64,000 nt of DNA from Marisa cornuarietis (lineage: Eukaryota > Mollusca > Gastropoda > Architaenioglossa > Ampullariidae), in assembly GCA_004794655.1 (NCBI GenBank), contig SMMW01000524.1, forward strand, positions 2,425,001 through 2,489,000, read 5' to 3'. This document shows, in pieces, positions 39,801 to 53,193 of the stretch. Position numbers and translations under genes: made by a program. The notes below the pieces were generated by a model. The model searched no databases, was not told where the DNA came from, and saw nothing but the letters and a program-made list of their open reading frames with translations. How positions within the stretch are numbered: position 1 is the first letter of the stretch; each line of letters opens with the position of its first letter.

Positions 39801-40182
39801 AGGCTTGAAGGCTGTTGTGTGACGTTTTTGGGCAATCAGTCACGTGACATATGACCCTCATTCAAACGAGATGTAATCCCCAGAGCGGCACGTTTCAATT
39901 TTTTTTGTGTTTTGTTTGCACAGGAGGCTAGCAGAGGAAACCGTTTCTCACTCCATCCTCCCACGGTCACCATCAGTTAAAACACTGCAGATGACAGAGA
40001 AAAATGCGGGTGGCTTTACTGGAATAGTAAATCGCTGTTAATTTAACAAAACTTTTTGATGAAAAACATGTGAAGCTAGTGTGTCAATTTGAGAATAATC
40101 AAGTATTAAAGATATCTTTAAATAAAAAAATTTTTTTAGCTAAAGCAGTTTAAAAAAACAAAAGATTTTCGTTGCCTCTGCC
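36841..40182. other. Noncoding, no gene called
   Basis: Mixed composition. Includes a T-rich/pyrimidine patch near 37320, a threefold TTTGGTGGTG repeat at about 37404-37432, and a purine-rich patch at 37585-37625. Short open frames show no recognisable protein features. Confidence 0.45.
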
Positions 40183-40384
40183 GTTTGGGTGGGCGGTCCG
40201 GTGGTGTAACGGTTAGCGCCTGTCACCTAATCAGTGAAGGTTGGCTTCCTGGGTTCAGATCTCGTCTCAGGCACACTGTTCTTTCACTGCATGTGGCATG
40301 TGTTTTCAGGGCTGGCTGCTTTACCATGATAGAGCTCGGCGTAAAACACCAACTCCCCCCCCCACCCCCATTCCTGTTTGGGTG
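40183..40384 (+). mobile_element. tRNA-derived SINE, family 1, with target-site duplication
   Basis: The body (about 40192-40375) has GGTGGTGTAACGGTTAGCGC, CTGGGTTCAGATCTCGTCTC, CATGTGGCATG and GGCTGGCTGC, and ends GCTCGGCGTAAAACACCAAC followed by a C-rich tail. The 9-bp GTTTGGGTG occurs immediately before (40183-40191) and after (40376-40384) the element. Confidence 0.85.
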
Positions 40385-41920
40385 CCCGCTGGCTATCCCT
40401 GCTGCCACCCCTTCAGTAGGTCACCGCCACAAAGGATCGCAAGAAAAAAGGTTGAGGCGCAGTCATCGAGAGACAGTTTGAGGTCGTGAAAGGTCACGTG
40501 GCTTCGCAACTTGTACGCAGTCCACTGCACGTACTTCGCCTGTTCAGAGTTGAACGTTTGTTCATACAGCGTTTAGTCTAGCGTTAAGTCTGTTAGTCTT
40601 AGTGACAGAACATCGTATTATCTCGTGTTAGAGCTGCTGCCAGTCTTAGTTACATGACATCCTATATTCTAATATTAACGGTCTATCGGTCTTAGGTACA
40701 TCAGGTCACGTGACGTCACACACAACACCACCTCATTCTAACACAATGAGACGTCACGACATTAGGACTTGTTTCAAGGAAGTAAACAGCTTAAAGTAAG
40801 TAAACAAATATGTTGGCGAGGGTATGAAGTCAAAAGGTTCGAACGGTCACCGTCGGTGCAAAAGGTCGTGGAATTCACCGCTAGTTTGGTCCAGCGACAG
40901 GGAAAATGTCTCTTAAGTCCCGAATAGCTATCCGCGGGTAGGAGGTAACCGCGCGTTTGCTCATTCGGTTTACATGCATCCAGGACTGTGCGTGAGCAGC
41001 GTACACCGCAGGTCTTCCTTCTACACGCAGGGTTACAGTGATTGACGATCATATGCACCCCATTTGTTCCAGAGTACTGAACCTTTGCCCTTTTCACCTA
41101 AACGACCAATAGATTCGTGATCTCCATAGCGATCCACCAGACTTAGTGTTTCGTTCTGCTTGTATGTCATTGTTCTTGTGATAAACATCTTTGTCCCTTT
41201 ATTAGAATCACAAGTACACCAGGGTGATCTTACATCTCGTGCCTGATGGTCACAGACATACTCTTCCACCCTAATGACAATACACCATTCACACACCTAG
41301 ACATTACTTACTGCTGTGCATTGTTAATATTACAATATAAATATATCATCGTAGCTTCTCCGCGTGATAAATATTGTGTGACAACGACATTAAAACGGTC
41401 AAATATCAAATCTCTCTCTCTCTCTCATGCTCTCTGCCTGTCGTTCCACTTGGAGTTATGGGTCATTACTGTTGCGCACGAGAAGTGACCTTTCATGATG
41501 TGGCTTCTAAGTGGCAGCAAATTGGATGATGTGTCAGAACACTTGATAAGATAAAGCCGTGACAGTCGGCTGCACCGGCAGCTTCACAAGTCCTACACTA
41601 TGGAGGAGCGACTGTCGCTGACTGACTTGTGACCTTTACACGGGCTTGTAGCGAACCCTGTGTCTGTTGTAGACGGTGATACAACCCTGGCAACACCAAG
41701 ACAGTGCCGGGAGTCTGAGACCAAATGTACAGCCAACAAATTGTCACGACCACCGCGAAGTGTAGCATTCACTCTCTGCTTTCGACACACTCACGGAGCC
41801 TGACAAATACGTGTTCTTTCACACAAATTAAAATAAAAGAATGATTTGCCCTGTTGAATCTATCTACTTTACTAATCACAAATAAAATGGGGGAAAAAAA
41901 AGAAAAATACAATTAAATTA
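40385..41920. other. Noncoding, no gene called
   Basis: At about 40560-40720 the words TCTTAG(T/G)(T/G)ACA and GTTAGTCT recur, suggesting an old degenerate repeat. A CACGTGACGTCA (E-box fused to a CRE) lies at about 40707-40718. Confidence 0.4.
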
Positions 41921-42303
41921 TTCAAGGGCTTCTGCTAAGGCTACATTCTTCAGATTTCTAAGGGGTCCCAGACTAACTCTAAGGGGTCCTTTACAATGTG
42001 AAAAAAATCAACAAATCAACGATGATTTTATCCACGCTGTCAACGACATCTTGGAAATAGGTTAATGGAACTCTTTCCGGTAAGGGAAAAAACTCAGTGC
42101 AAGGGAAGTTACTCTCACCTTGTAGCAGACGACAATAATAGATTGGACTACGATGTCGGACGCTACACTTACCCAATTTTGTACCTGTTCTTCGCCCAAA
42201 TTTGAAGGGGTCCCCTGGGACCCCACTGACGAAAATTGAAGGGGTCCTCCGAACTTTTAATGCGTACTGTACGCAATTTTTAGCGTTAGCAGAAGCCCTT
42301 TAA
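41921..42303. mobile_element. MITE with AAGGGCTTCTGCTAA termini
   Basis: The left end AAGGGCTTCTGCTAAGGCTA (41924 onward) is matched by the inverted right end ending near 42300, with one mismatch over about 20 bases. Internally AAGGGGTCC occurs four times, twice near each end. There are no coding sequences. Target-site duplication is unclear and the superfamily is not assigned. Confidence 0.75.
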
Positions 42304-45300
42304 TTTTATATTAAATGAGAAAGTCCGTTTATAACCGTTTCTTACATCTAAATTATATTAAAAGAATAGAATCCCTACCCTTCGAGTCCTTTCTTGCTGT
42401 TCCTAATTGAATACCTAAATCCCTACTCAACTAATCGTCGTATTTAATTCCTAAATATCCATCTCATCAAATTCTTCTTACAATTCCTACTCTACTGTCC
42501 TTGTTTCTCGTCCTAATCCTCTACCTTTTCCCCCCTGACTACTACTAACTGCCTCCTCGCGCGCTCTCTCTCTCTCTCACGTCATTTCCTTCACTTTTTT
42601 ACATCACCCATACACGTCTTCCAAAACAACTGACGTCATTCACGCTCTTTCGTTCTTCCACATTAATCCTTATAAAATTTAATCTTAATCAAACGATATA
42701 GCAAATAACAGTGATACCTGACACAAATGTGAAATAGCTACACGATTATTATTGTCTATGACATGGGGCGATCAGTAAAGTCTTAAACAAATCACGATAA
42801 CAACACATCTTCGAGCATAATTAATGTTAAAGGTCTGAGATAAATAAAATGATCGCAGCAACACTATACGGATTTGTCAACATCAAGAAGAGACAACTGC
42901 TATAATTAATACTTATCTTATATTTAATACTATTAATACTATAAGTATATAACTTTCAAGGAACAAGAAGGCAGAACAGATTTATTATTATAAATGCGAG
43001 ATATCTACCGTTTATTATTAATATTATTTTATAATTAATTTTAGATGTTAAAAATTATAATACAAATGTAAACAACCTAAATACAGCGACTTTCAATAAT
43101 GGAAGACAGATTGGTGAATATGAAAGTGAGAAAACTTGATCTTCTCTCTGGTGTGAGTCGTAAATGTGTTTCTTCGACCTGTGGGTGGTAGTGGGGGGGG
43201 GGGGAAGATGCTGTGGCTGTAGACAGAAGATGCAATTGTTTACATCCGCGGGGAGGAAGAAAGGCTGTTTGTAGCACTGCTATCGCCTTCATACATTAAA
43301 AAGACCATTGATTTCATTTAACTTGAATTTATTTAGTTATTCCCAGAAGTGCAAAGAAGTTGACTCACGAAGAAGAGACCCGTTTGTTGCAGATCTTTCA
43401 GTCTTCATGGCGCGCAGGCTAGACTGGCAAGTTAGTTCCAAGTTCGATTCTTCATTGCACAGTTTTTAAAAAAAAATTCAGATGATTACACTGACAAATG
43501 GTTTTTACATCGATGACGATTTAGACGACAACTGAATGATCGTGTGATGGTAAGAGCGAGAACATAAAATATTTCGTCTCTCCTTCACACCTGTGATTTT
43601 TATTTTTTACCCAAAATGTGTGATGGCTTCCGCTGGGAATAAGCGGGTGAGTCAGGGAGTTTGAAATGATCCGAGTGCAACAAAGTTCATGGTGGTGTTG
43701 GAGGTAGAGGTCCCCCCCCCCATGACAGGCGAGCCCTAACCTTCAGAAGATGTTTTGCAAGGCCATGTTATAATCAGCATCTGCAACCAGGCAAACCACG
43801 AGCTCCCTCTTAAGCTAGACGGTGCATATGCATCCAGAAGAACAAATTCCCACAATAAAACACATATGATGTTTGTTTAGCAGTAAAGCTGGTTAGTATT
43901 TAAATATATGGTAAGTGTGCACACAATTTTTTTTTTCTCTCTCTCTCTATGTGTGTGTGTGTTTTCTTTCTGCACCGTGAAGATGTTACCGTAGAAAAGG
44001 AAGCGGTTATGTTAATGAAATGTTATTCAAAATGAACTAACAGCGAACCGCCCTGCCAACTTTTTATTTGTAAAAGATAATTTAAAATTTTAATTATGTT
44101 TTGTTGCATACCACTTTTATTGCTTATTGTTTCTTTTCGTATATAATCAAGTACGTAGTGTTTACAGATGTACACTTTAAAAGATTTGAATAAAGTTTTG
44201 TCCAGCAAGGGTCAATTTGGGGTGGAAGTGATGCAGAAAACAAAACAAAACAAAAAAAGCGGTAAATGACATTTAATTTCCTTGTCACGCAGGAACAGAC
44301 ATAGGATGCATGCTTAATGCAAACTCGTTTACCAACGCATGTAAATGAGACGTTTAACGGCCATGGTGGGTCAGGCAGGGCGCCCAAAGGCGGCACAAGT
44401 TTTCGTGTTGACAACAAGCGTTTGGGACTGGTAAATGAGCTACTTACAGCCACTTTGAGAGGGCGGCTTTGGCTGTGAACATTCAACAGGCACCCCTAGG
44501 CCAAGGAGATACATGCCTAGACTGTTGATGAGATCCTGGCTTCGTGGTGCGCCATGACAGCCTGCAAGCTTGTAGGCCTGCACGACGAGTGCTGGCTGTT
44601 CGCATGAGAATGTACAGTCGATGATTCTTGAGAATTGACAGTGTTGTGATTATATATATATATATATATCACTTTTTTCCAGTTACTGTGAGAGGTAACA
44701 CCTCACCCTCTACAGGGCTGGGCAAGGAAAGGCAGTGAGGGGGAGGAGACTGGGCATTGCCCTCACAATTATTGCCTCCTTAGATAAGTGTTGTCTCTAT
44801 CACCTCACTTCCCTAAAGGTTAGGTTAAAAAGGTGAGGGGACTGCTTTTAACTTGTAGACTTTTGGTAAAGATATTTGGTATAATGTTAGAATTATGTTA
44901 CAGTTTACACACTGCGGAATATCTATGTATTCTTATGTATTCTTATCTTGTAACTAGCACTTGTTCTCTTTTTGTTTCTTTCGCAACTAAGCACACTTTC
45001 CGTGTAATAAATCCCGCTAGAATGTATACAATTGGTAAGTTATACTCTAAGTCTACATCAAAGGACTTTTGAGGACTGAGTATGTTTGATGTATGAGGGG
45101 CAGGAATTTGAGAGTATAACAAGTACAGTAGGAGAGCGACTAAAGGACGAGAATTTGACTCTTCCTTCGAGTAGCAAACAAGTCAAGTTCCAAACGAATT
45201 TTTCCGTAAGGTGTAATGTAAATTGAATTAATCCATTCCAGACCCAAGAAAATCCACATTTTAAAATGTATTAAATGCATTAACGGGGTTGTGTTTTTAC

Positions 45301-45506
45301 ATATCAGCCTGCAACAGTTGTGCTTTTTATCGGAAATGCAATCATCTGGTAACTATTTTTTTTTATTTATCCGAATAACAAAGATCTACCTCTTCTCATG
45401 TCTGAGATCTTTGTTTTATCGCAGCTTTCACTCTTTTCGCAAAATCAGCTGTGTTGATGACCTCTTGATGGTGGAGATCATTATTCTCAGTATACAATAC
45501 TCGGAT
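42304..45506. other. Noncoding, no gene called
   Basis: AT-rich (42304-43100 especially), with G runs near 43190, C runs near 43713, a short (TA)n at about 44652-44669 and pyrimidine patches. No exon or RNA gene recognised. Confidence 0.45.
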
Positions 45507-45582
45507 GGAGGAGGATATTGGTGTTTTACGCCGAGCCAGCAACTAAGGCTAAATCATGGCAAAACAACCGGCCATGTGAACA
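45507..45582 (-). mobile_element. tRNA-derived SINE, family 1, 3' fragment
   Basis: On the - strand it carries GGCCGGTTGTTTTGCCATGA then CTTAGTTGCTGGCTCGGCGT and AAAACACCAAT, the family-1 3' half. The tRNA-like half is missing. Confidence 0.7.
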
Positions 45583-45689
45583 GATACAATACTTTGATGA
45601 TATTGATAGATCTGAAACACGGATATCACTCTTATACCTTTAATATGGTTTTAATTTCACTGTCTGCTGAATGTTATCACTAACTTTGT

Positions 45690-45815
45690 CATGACCCACG
45701 ATGGCTTCTTGGCACAAAAATAGCCCCACAAAATGTCACAAACCACATAAATAACATGAGACTCTGTACTGTACCTGGGCTTATAGCCAATAAATAAATG
45801 AAATGAAATGAGAGC
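45690..45815 (+). mobile_element. Probable LINE 3' tail
   Basis: GGGCTTATAGCCAATAAATA followed by AATGAAATGAAATGAG looks like the 3' UTR end of a non-LTR element, with AATAAA and a short (AAATG)n tail. No coding part is recognised. Confidence 0.45.
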
Positions 45816-47794
45816 TGCATGCGCCGAGACTAAGACGTGATCCTGTGTTTTGGTTGGAGCGGGCAGTCGCTTCCATGGATCATGACGTCAACAAGTTCTA
45901 CCAAGCGTGTCGAGTGCCCAGCAAACATCCAAGACCGTGAAGATTTTTTTTTTTTTTCTCGTCACAATGCGTTGAATACCAAATTGTACGAGCTTCCAAA
46001 CAATCGAGAACCTGGCAGCTGTGACTGTGCACACACTAACTGACCTAAAGTTTAGGTGTTGACGTCACAGAAGCCCTCAGCTTCGAGGTTCATTATGTTG
46101 ACGAGTTGTTGTCCCATCAGCGATTCTACTTTAGGGACATCGCTGGAAATTCCGAGTAAGATCGACAATATTTTAAAGCGTGTATCCGGAATAGTTTTTT
46201 CCCCGCAGATTTGGGGAATTCGTGAATAAGTCCGACTAACTGGAAAATAATTGTTCACCCGGATTTGCCTTTGCCGTTGAAGTCTGTAGGCGTTTCCATC
46301 TCACGTAAAAACACATGTAACATAAGAGGCTGGGAGCAGGGCAACCAATGATGTCATCGATTATATCCAGTGAGGTCATTGAATAGTCCAGTGACGTCCT
46401 CTACCAACGTCACAGTTTCTACCGTGACGTCATAACACGTCCATTTACGTTGAAGGTGAGAGGAGGGAAGTTGAGGGCGGGGGAGGGGAGGAGAATGAAA
46501 CACGTGTACATCTCCTTTTTAACAAGCGTTCTGGGAGGCGGGTCATGCTGACAATATTTATGTTCGTGGCAGGCAGAAGACAATTGCTGAGATCATCCGG
46601 GCACTTTCCTAACACCTCGGGATATTGATCTCACCTGCTGTCATGCTAAGAGATACTCGCTCGACACGTGTAACACCTGGACCTGGTTCTGACGACAAAA
46701 GCCTGTCTAACTTAATTTTCAACACTCTGCTAGGCTTGTTTGCAGTTTTCTAGTCAAAACTTAACCCCACTTTCCATTTACTGCAAGCTTCTTCTAAAAG
46801 AATCAGAGACAAATTCTGTATTACTTACCAAGGCCTCGCAAAAAAATTTTTTTCTGCATGACTACGTGAAACTTTTTCAAAAAAACCACACTTTTGAGCA
46901 TAATCTACACTTTCACATTGATAGCAATGGCTCGTTTCTTGCTGTCTGTGGAGGTAAACAAGTTTGTGTATTCCTCTTGTACTGACTAATACTGTGCGGG
47001 TGGTTCGACGAATAGTTGGGAGAGTAACCGTCTTAAGGCTCGTCTTTAAGACCGGCATGTAACTCATTAACTCCTGGTGTTCCCTTCATCCAGTCTGTCG
47101 CAAGTGTTTCGACTCTTGCGAGACAATTTCCGAGAGAAATGCACGTGTGAACATACCCCTTCCTCTCCTCCTCCTACTCCTCCTACACTCTTTGTGTTTC
47201 GCCGCGCAGGTAAGCGACGGGCGCGTGCACCGACACACAGGTGAAGTTTATAGGAACCAGACAAGAGTGGGAGGGGGGAGAAAACAAGCTTGACTAAGAC
47301 GGATCAAAGACACACGTCGGGTGGAAAAGATAATGAGAGTGTTAGCAGGAGGAGCAGGCCAGTGACGTCACCCGAGGAGAGGGAGGGACTGCCGGTGAGT
47401 GTGCGTTGTCAGGAAGGCAAGGTGTTGTGCGAGGTACCTGCGCGTAAACACTTCTGACACCTGGCTCCTACTGGCTTGTCTGGCAGAGTGCCCGACTTTT
47501 AACATGATTGAGTTCTTTTTTTTTTCTCTCTCTACAGGTATCACATCAGTCAGCCACACTGTCCTTCTGTCTGAATATCAAATTCGGAACCGTTTCATTG
47601 CTCACCTGTGCGTATGAGTTTGAATAAGGTTTTATATTTTTTTGACCGGGGAGATGGTTTTGTTTTGGTCTCATTACCTAGTTCCAATCTTTGTTTATTT
47701 ATATTCGCATTACTTATTTGGTTGTAGTTGTAGCTATCTTTCATCTGTGAATCTCTTTATTCTCAACATGATTATACAGGTTGGGGGGAGGGGG
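45816..47794. other. Noncoding, rich in CRE palindromes
   Basis: Four perfect TGACGTCA sites (45883, 46060, 46425, 47363) plus several one-base variants at 46345-46410. No coding exon recognised. Confidence 0.45.
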
Positions 47795-48008
47795 ACCTGT
47801 TATCTTAGTCTCCCCGGTGGCGCAACGGTTAGCGCCTGTCACCAATACAGTGAAGGTTGGTTGTCCTGGGTTCAGTTCTCGTCTCGGGCACGCTGTTCTT
47901 TCTCTGCATGTGGCATCTGTTTACAGGACTGGCTGCCTTGCCGTGATATAGCCTTAGTTGCTGGCTCGGCGTAAAATACCAATTTAAAAAAAATTAAACC
48001 TGTTATCT
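47795..48008 (+). mobile_element. tRNA-derived SINE, family 1, with 11-bp target-site duplication
   Basis: The 11-bp ACCTGTTATCT flanks the element at 47795-47805 and 47998-48008. The body has GGTGGCGCAACGGTTAGCGC (A-box region), CTGGGTTCAGTTCTCGTCTC (B-box region), GCATGTGGCATCTGTTTACA, GGCTGGCTGCCTTG and a 3' end GCTCGGCGTAAAATACCAAT plus an A-rich tail. Confidence 0.92.
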
Positions 48009-49536
48009 GAAGACTGCTTAGTCTACGCCGTGAACATAGTTGTGTGCAGCTTATAATTCTTTGTATACACAGGGACGCAGTCGAGCATAAATTCGGTCAG
48101 TGCATCCGCTGTTTGAACAAAGATGTGGTTGAAGATGTACAAGTCTTTGCCCTGCCTACCACGTGGCGCGCAATTTACCAAACTGCGGTGTAAGAGAAGA
48201 TCAAAGACCGAATTTCAACAACCTTAAAATATTTATTACTTGCTGTCTCTCCGGCCGGATGCAAGACTTTTTATCCTTTTATTTTGTTTACTCTGTTTTG
48301 CAGTTTATTTCCCACGGCCGTTACGCCGTCTCGTGGTGGGAAGGCAGCCACAAGGCGACTCGTAAGGGTGGGGGTGAGATGGGGGGGGGGGAAGCTACGT
48401 TCCTGGCGAGCGACGTGCTTTTTACGTGAACAGCAGGCGAGGCGGTGGTTAACCGGTCTTCTTCGCTCCTGCCGTCTGTGGTGCGCACGCGCATTGGAAA
48501 AGGTGTGAGGGGGACGGTTAATGTAAGATTCGCGTGCAGGCGTGAGTCGGACGTGTCTCGTCTTTTTTTTTTTTTTTTTTTTTTTGCCAGAGATGACGCT
48601 GATTCCGGTGTGCACGTGCACGTTCAAGTGTCTATCGTTCATACGCACATTGTACGTCACTGCAGGGAGTCGGGTGGAGGAAATTGAGTATAACCCTTCC
48701 TTCCCTCTTGGTTGTATGAGATAATGGAGCACACACATGCTGTCTCTCTCGCTTGCACACGCACGCACGCACACACACACGATCTCAGCCACGCACGTTC
48801 TCACATACAGACATCTCTCTCGCACATTCTTTCGCTCTCTCTCTCTTTCTCACACACACACACACACACAGAAGTACGCACATACAGTTCTATCGCACTT
48901 CCTCTCTCTCTCTCTCTCTCTCTCACACGCACACACACACTCTCGAACGCTCGCTTAGGTACGCGCACATGCACGCTCACAATACCATCTGTCATTTACC
49001 CGTCTGAGCAACCTCAGCCTCATGAGGTCCACTACCTCCTTCTACCCTGCCCTCCCCAAAAAATAATCTAAATGCTGCCGGCGTGCTACTCCTGTCACTG
49101 TTTGTGAGCCATGCAGATCCTTTGTCCGCGGGATTTGCACCGTTTGCACGTGCTTTCTTCATCCGGTATTACACGACGTGTGTTATTTTATCACAGAAGT
49201 CGGGTGGCTTTCTACCGCTCAACAAACTCACCTCGTAGTAAGTCACCAAGGACCTACACTACACCAAGACACTATACTGGAGGCGAAATACTCTGACGTA
49301 AGAAAGAATTTATAACTCGGGTAACGATAAAGTTTCTCATCTTAAGGCAGCTGTTACAATCCTGTAGTTCAGTTACGGTTGATTGAACACCTGCTAACAC
49401 AGCGCTTGGATCGACACTTGTGGCAGTTCTGCAGTCATCCGTGTCTAGCGTGCACACACCTTGCAGAGAATCTGGTTAGTTTACAGCTCTGTCTTACCTT
49501 GCCACATCAGAGCCATAGCTCCCCTCACCCTGTAAC
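48009..49536. other. Noncoding with pyrimidine- and CA-rich low complexity
   Basis: A poly-T tract of more than 20 bases near 48562-48585. Dense CACACA, TCTCTC and CACGCACG patches run from about 48726 to 48990. No gene called. Confidence 0.45.
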
Positions 49537-49830
49537 ATTGCAGCTGTATACGTTACCTGTGTATGCCGCAGCTGTATAAATTATGCTACCTTTGTCCTGC
49601 AGCTGTATACGTTACCTGTGTATGCCGCGGCTGTATATGCTACCTGTGTATCATGCAGCTGTATACGTTATATGTGTATCCTGCAGCTTTATATGCTACC
49701 TGTATATCCCGCAGCTGCATACGTTACCTGTGTATCCTGCAGCTGTATATGCTACCTGTGTATCCTGCAGCTGTATACGTTACCTGTGTATCCTGCAGCT
49801 GTATACGTTACCTGTGTATCCTGCAGCTGT
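49537..49830. repeat. 28-bp minisatellite, about 10 copies
   Basis: Units contain TGCAGCTGTATACGTTACCT and GTGTATCC, with ACG/ATGC variants. The first copies are less regular. Long open frames in all three + phases are artefacts of a stop-free 28-bp unit. Confidence 0.94.
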
Positions 49831-50989
49831 GCAGCTTTTTTCAGTCAGCGTCATCTTTGCCTACATCGTCTTTCCTGAAGATACTGTGTTAATCTTCATA
49901 CTTCGCTCGCAGACAACTTCCAATGCCCCAGGAAAGTAACCATCGGTGAATATCTTTTGTTATGACCGTGATTGTGTGGTTCAGATAGTCGCTGGTCCTC
50001 TGGAGCTCCGACTGTTGATCAAGCACTAAAGGGGGGAAACTCTGGGATATCTTGAGCGCTTCACACTTTGCACCTGTAGTGAATATTGGTCTCTGCTTTT
50101 TGATAAAACGACCTTATCTACCAGCCACAAATTAAATTGTGCCTTTATAATTAGAACCCATGCTTATCTTATAATGTGTGTAGACATTATGTAAGAATCA
50201 TACAAAATAGTTTCATGATGAAATTTGCAACCGGGCTCGGCAGTCTCAGAATATTTTATCTGACCTGTATCTCCCCAGAGGCATCCTGATTTAAAGCTGG
50301 GCCCAGGTGCGAGTGGGTTTGGGCAGAACCAGGACTGCGTCTGGTCGTCCTCCATCTTCCCATCCACCTGTCAGGTTAGGGAGGACTGCCTCATTACTGG
50401 CCTGAACTCGACAGCCAGACCCCTGTGACGAGGCCGGAACGAGGGTGGGGGGGGGGAGGGCTGGCGTGCGATAAAATGATCCCAGGGCGTGACAGCTGCT
50501 TCCCCAGCCCCCCGACCTCTCACCGAAGTCCTCGCGCCAGACCTGTTCTGTGCGCTGAGTAGAGTTCAGACTCACGCCAGTAGAGGTGCTGTCAGTGCAT
50601 GAGGGCGGTAGCGAGGCATTCTCCTAGGTTGGCTTCCGAAGGTCATCAGACGACGCATGATAACAGTCGAGCCCCTTCATCAGTGCTAATGGTGGTGTTG
50701 GTCAGGGACGATTAGGTAAAAAATAAAGAGCAAAGGATCCCATAACCTAGTAGCCTATGGGTAGTGAACTGAAAGTGGTTTACCTTGCCTAAGGAACGGC
50801 ATGTGAAAGGAGGAGAACAATCCTCTCCTTGCGCCGCGGCTTACCTCCACTGTTTTTCTCTGTGTATCAGACTTGAGAAGTTCGGCAGTCACTCATTCTC
50901 CTTCTCGGGCCCCAGTATTTTGTCTCTGTCTCTCCGTACAGCGAGATCACTACATTCGTCTCAGTCTGGACTTAAAATCTTTTTGGGAT
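49831..50989. other. Noncoding, no gene called
   Basis: A GC-richer patch at 50290-50600 has an open - strand frame without recognisable features. No splice or domain support. Confidence 0.4.
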
Positions 50990-52413
50990 ATACCTGTTGT
51001 AATCGGTCTACCCTGTCTGTACCTGTCGTAATCGGTCTACCCTGTCTGTACCTGTCGTAATCGGTCTACCCTGTTTGTACCTTTTGTAATCGGTCTATCC
51101 TGTCTGTACATGCTGTAATCGGTCTACCCTGTCTGTACCTGTTGTAATCGGTCTATCCTGTCTGTACATGCTGTAATCGGTCTACCCTGTCTGTACATGT
51201 TGTAATCGGTCTATCCTGTCTGTACATGCTGTAATCGGTCTATCCTGTCTGTACATGCTGTAATCGGTCTACCCTGTCTGTACATGTTGTAATCGGTCTA
51301 CCCTGTAGTTACCTGTCGTAATCGGTCTACCCTGTCTGTACCTGTTGTAATCGGTCTACCCTGTCTGTACATGTTGTAATCGGTCTACCCTGTCTGTACC
51401 TGTTGTAATCGGACTACCCTGTCTGTACCTGTCGTAATCGGTCTACCCTGTCTGTACATGTTGTAATCGGTCTACCCTGTAGTTACCTGTCGTAATCGGT
51501 CTACCCTGTCTGTACCTGTTGTAATCGGTCTACCCTGTCTGTACATGTTGTAATCGGTCTACCCTGTCTGTACCTGTCGTAATCGGTCTACCCTGTCTGT
51601 ACATGTTGTAATCGGTCTACCCTGTCTGTACATGTTGTAATCGGTCTACCCTGTAGTTACCTGTCGTAATCGGTCTACCCTGTCTGTACCTGTTGTAATC
51701 GGTCTACCCTGTCTGTACATGTTGTAATCGGTCTACCCTGTAGTTACCTGTCGTAATCGGTCTACCCTGTTTGTACCTGTTGTAATCGGTCTACCCTGTC
51801 TGTACATGTTGTAATCGGTCTACCCTGTCTGTACCTGTTGTAATCGGACTACCCTGTCTGTACCTGTTGTAATCGGTCTACCCTGTAGTTACCTGTCGTA
51901 ATCGGTCTACCCTGTCTGTACCTGTTGTAATCGGTCTACCCTGTCTGTACATGTTGTAATCGGTCTACCCTGTAGTTACCTGTCGTAATCGGTCTACCCT
52001 GTTTGTACCTGTTGTAATCGGTCTACCCTGTCTGTACATGTTGTAATCGGTCTACCCTGTCTGTACATGCTGTAATCGGTCTACGCTGTCTGTACATGTT
52101 GTAATCGGTCTACCCTGTCTGTACATGCTGTAATCGGTCTACGCTGTCTGTACATGTTGTAATCGGTCTACCCTGTCTGTACCTGTTGTAATCGTTCTTC
52201 TCTGTCTGTACCTGTTGTAATCGCTCTACCCTGTCTGTACCTGTTGTAATCGTTCTTCTCTGTCTGTACCTGTTGTAATCGCTCTACCCTGTCTGTACCT
52301 GTTGTAATCGCTCTACCCTGTCTGTACCTGTTGTAATCGCTCTACCCTGTCTGTACCTGTTGTAATCGGTCTACCCTGTCTGTACATGTTGTAATCGGTC
52401 TACCATGTCCGTC
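50990..52413. repeat. 29-bp minisatellite, about 49 copies
   Basis: Unit contains GTAATCGGTCTACCCTGTCT plus GTACCTGTT. Variant classes differ at GTACCTG/GTACATG, at TTG/TCG/CTG and by a TAGTTACC form. The TAGTTACC variants (about 51306, 51480, 51652, 51741, 51886, 51972) are spaced by multiples of about 29 bp, mostly 87 and 174, showing block duplication. A TTCTTCTCTG variant appears only at the right end. Largest repeat array in the window. Confidence 0.97.
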
Positions 52414-53137
52414 CCTTTCTCCATTTTCCTCCAATTTTCACGTTTGGGCCTCGTTACGTATATGAAAGAAAGTTATCGCCATGTGTTCTATTATCGGCTG
52501 AGTTTGTGTTTGACTTTCAAGGTCTACCCAGAAGACATGGATTCAGTGCTTTAAGCGGTAACAGGGTGGAGTAGATTTATGCAGCCCGGGTGGGCAAACG
52601 TGCATAAACATACCCCATGAACACGAGCCATGAAGAAAAATACGTTTTGCTGAGATGGCAGCGTATGTGTAAGCAAGCACATGACGACCCCCCCACCACC
52701 ACCACCACCAGAATGCATTCTTCAGTCTTCTTATCCCACCCGTCCCCTTCCGTCTCCCTCCGTCCCCTACCCATGTTGCAGAGACTTGGGGAAAGGAAGA
52801 AGTGGACCGAGAGGTGAGAGGTTCGGCAACTAAGCGATTCCACTCTTGTTGCGGAACTGACTGGCAGTACAGGGCGATGGATGCAGCCACCATAAGGTTG
52901 GTCACATCGAATAAAATAGCTTTCAGATGTTAGGGAATCTCCAAGACTTCAAGTGGTGCTACCGTGGAAGCCAGGTTATGTGAGAGAGTTTGCGGTTCGA
53001 AGTTCTTATGAGGGTAAAGGCCACCTTTGGTACAGGAAGCCTCTGCCTGCTTCCCTAATACGCACACGTGCGCGAAAAGAAAATATGTTTATATATAAAT
53101 GTCAATATTTTCACTTTTGCCTAAACTAGATAAGAGG
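52414..53137. other. Noncoding, no gene called
   Basis: Contains a (CCA)n patch at about 52690-52710. No coding support. Confidence 0.4.

Positions 53138-53193
<56 letters not shown>

Noticed and set aside
47806..47997. tRNA-like A and B boxes as a true tRNA gene
   Set aside because: Downstream SINE body, A-rich tail and target-site duplication show a SINE; no complete cloverleaf with acceptor stem.
48712..49071. Frames rich in [10 protein letters not shown]
   Set aside because: Low-complexity TC/CA-rich DNA.
49563..49939. Three overlapping open frames rich in CILQLYT/YLCV
   Set aside because: 28-bp minisatellite read-through.
50291..50575. 94-codon - strand frame
   Set aside because: Proline/glycine-rich from composition, with no conserved motif.
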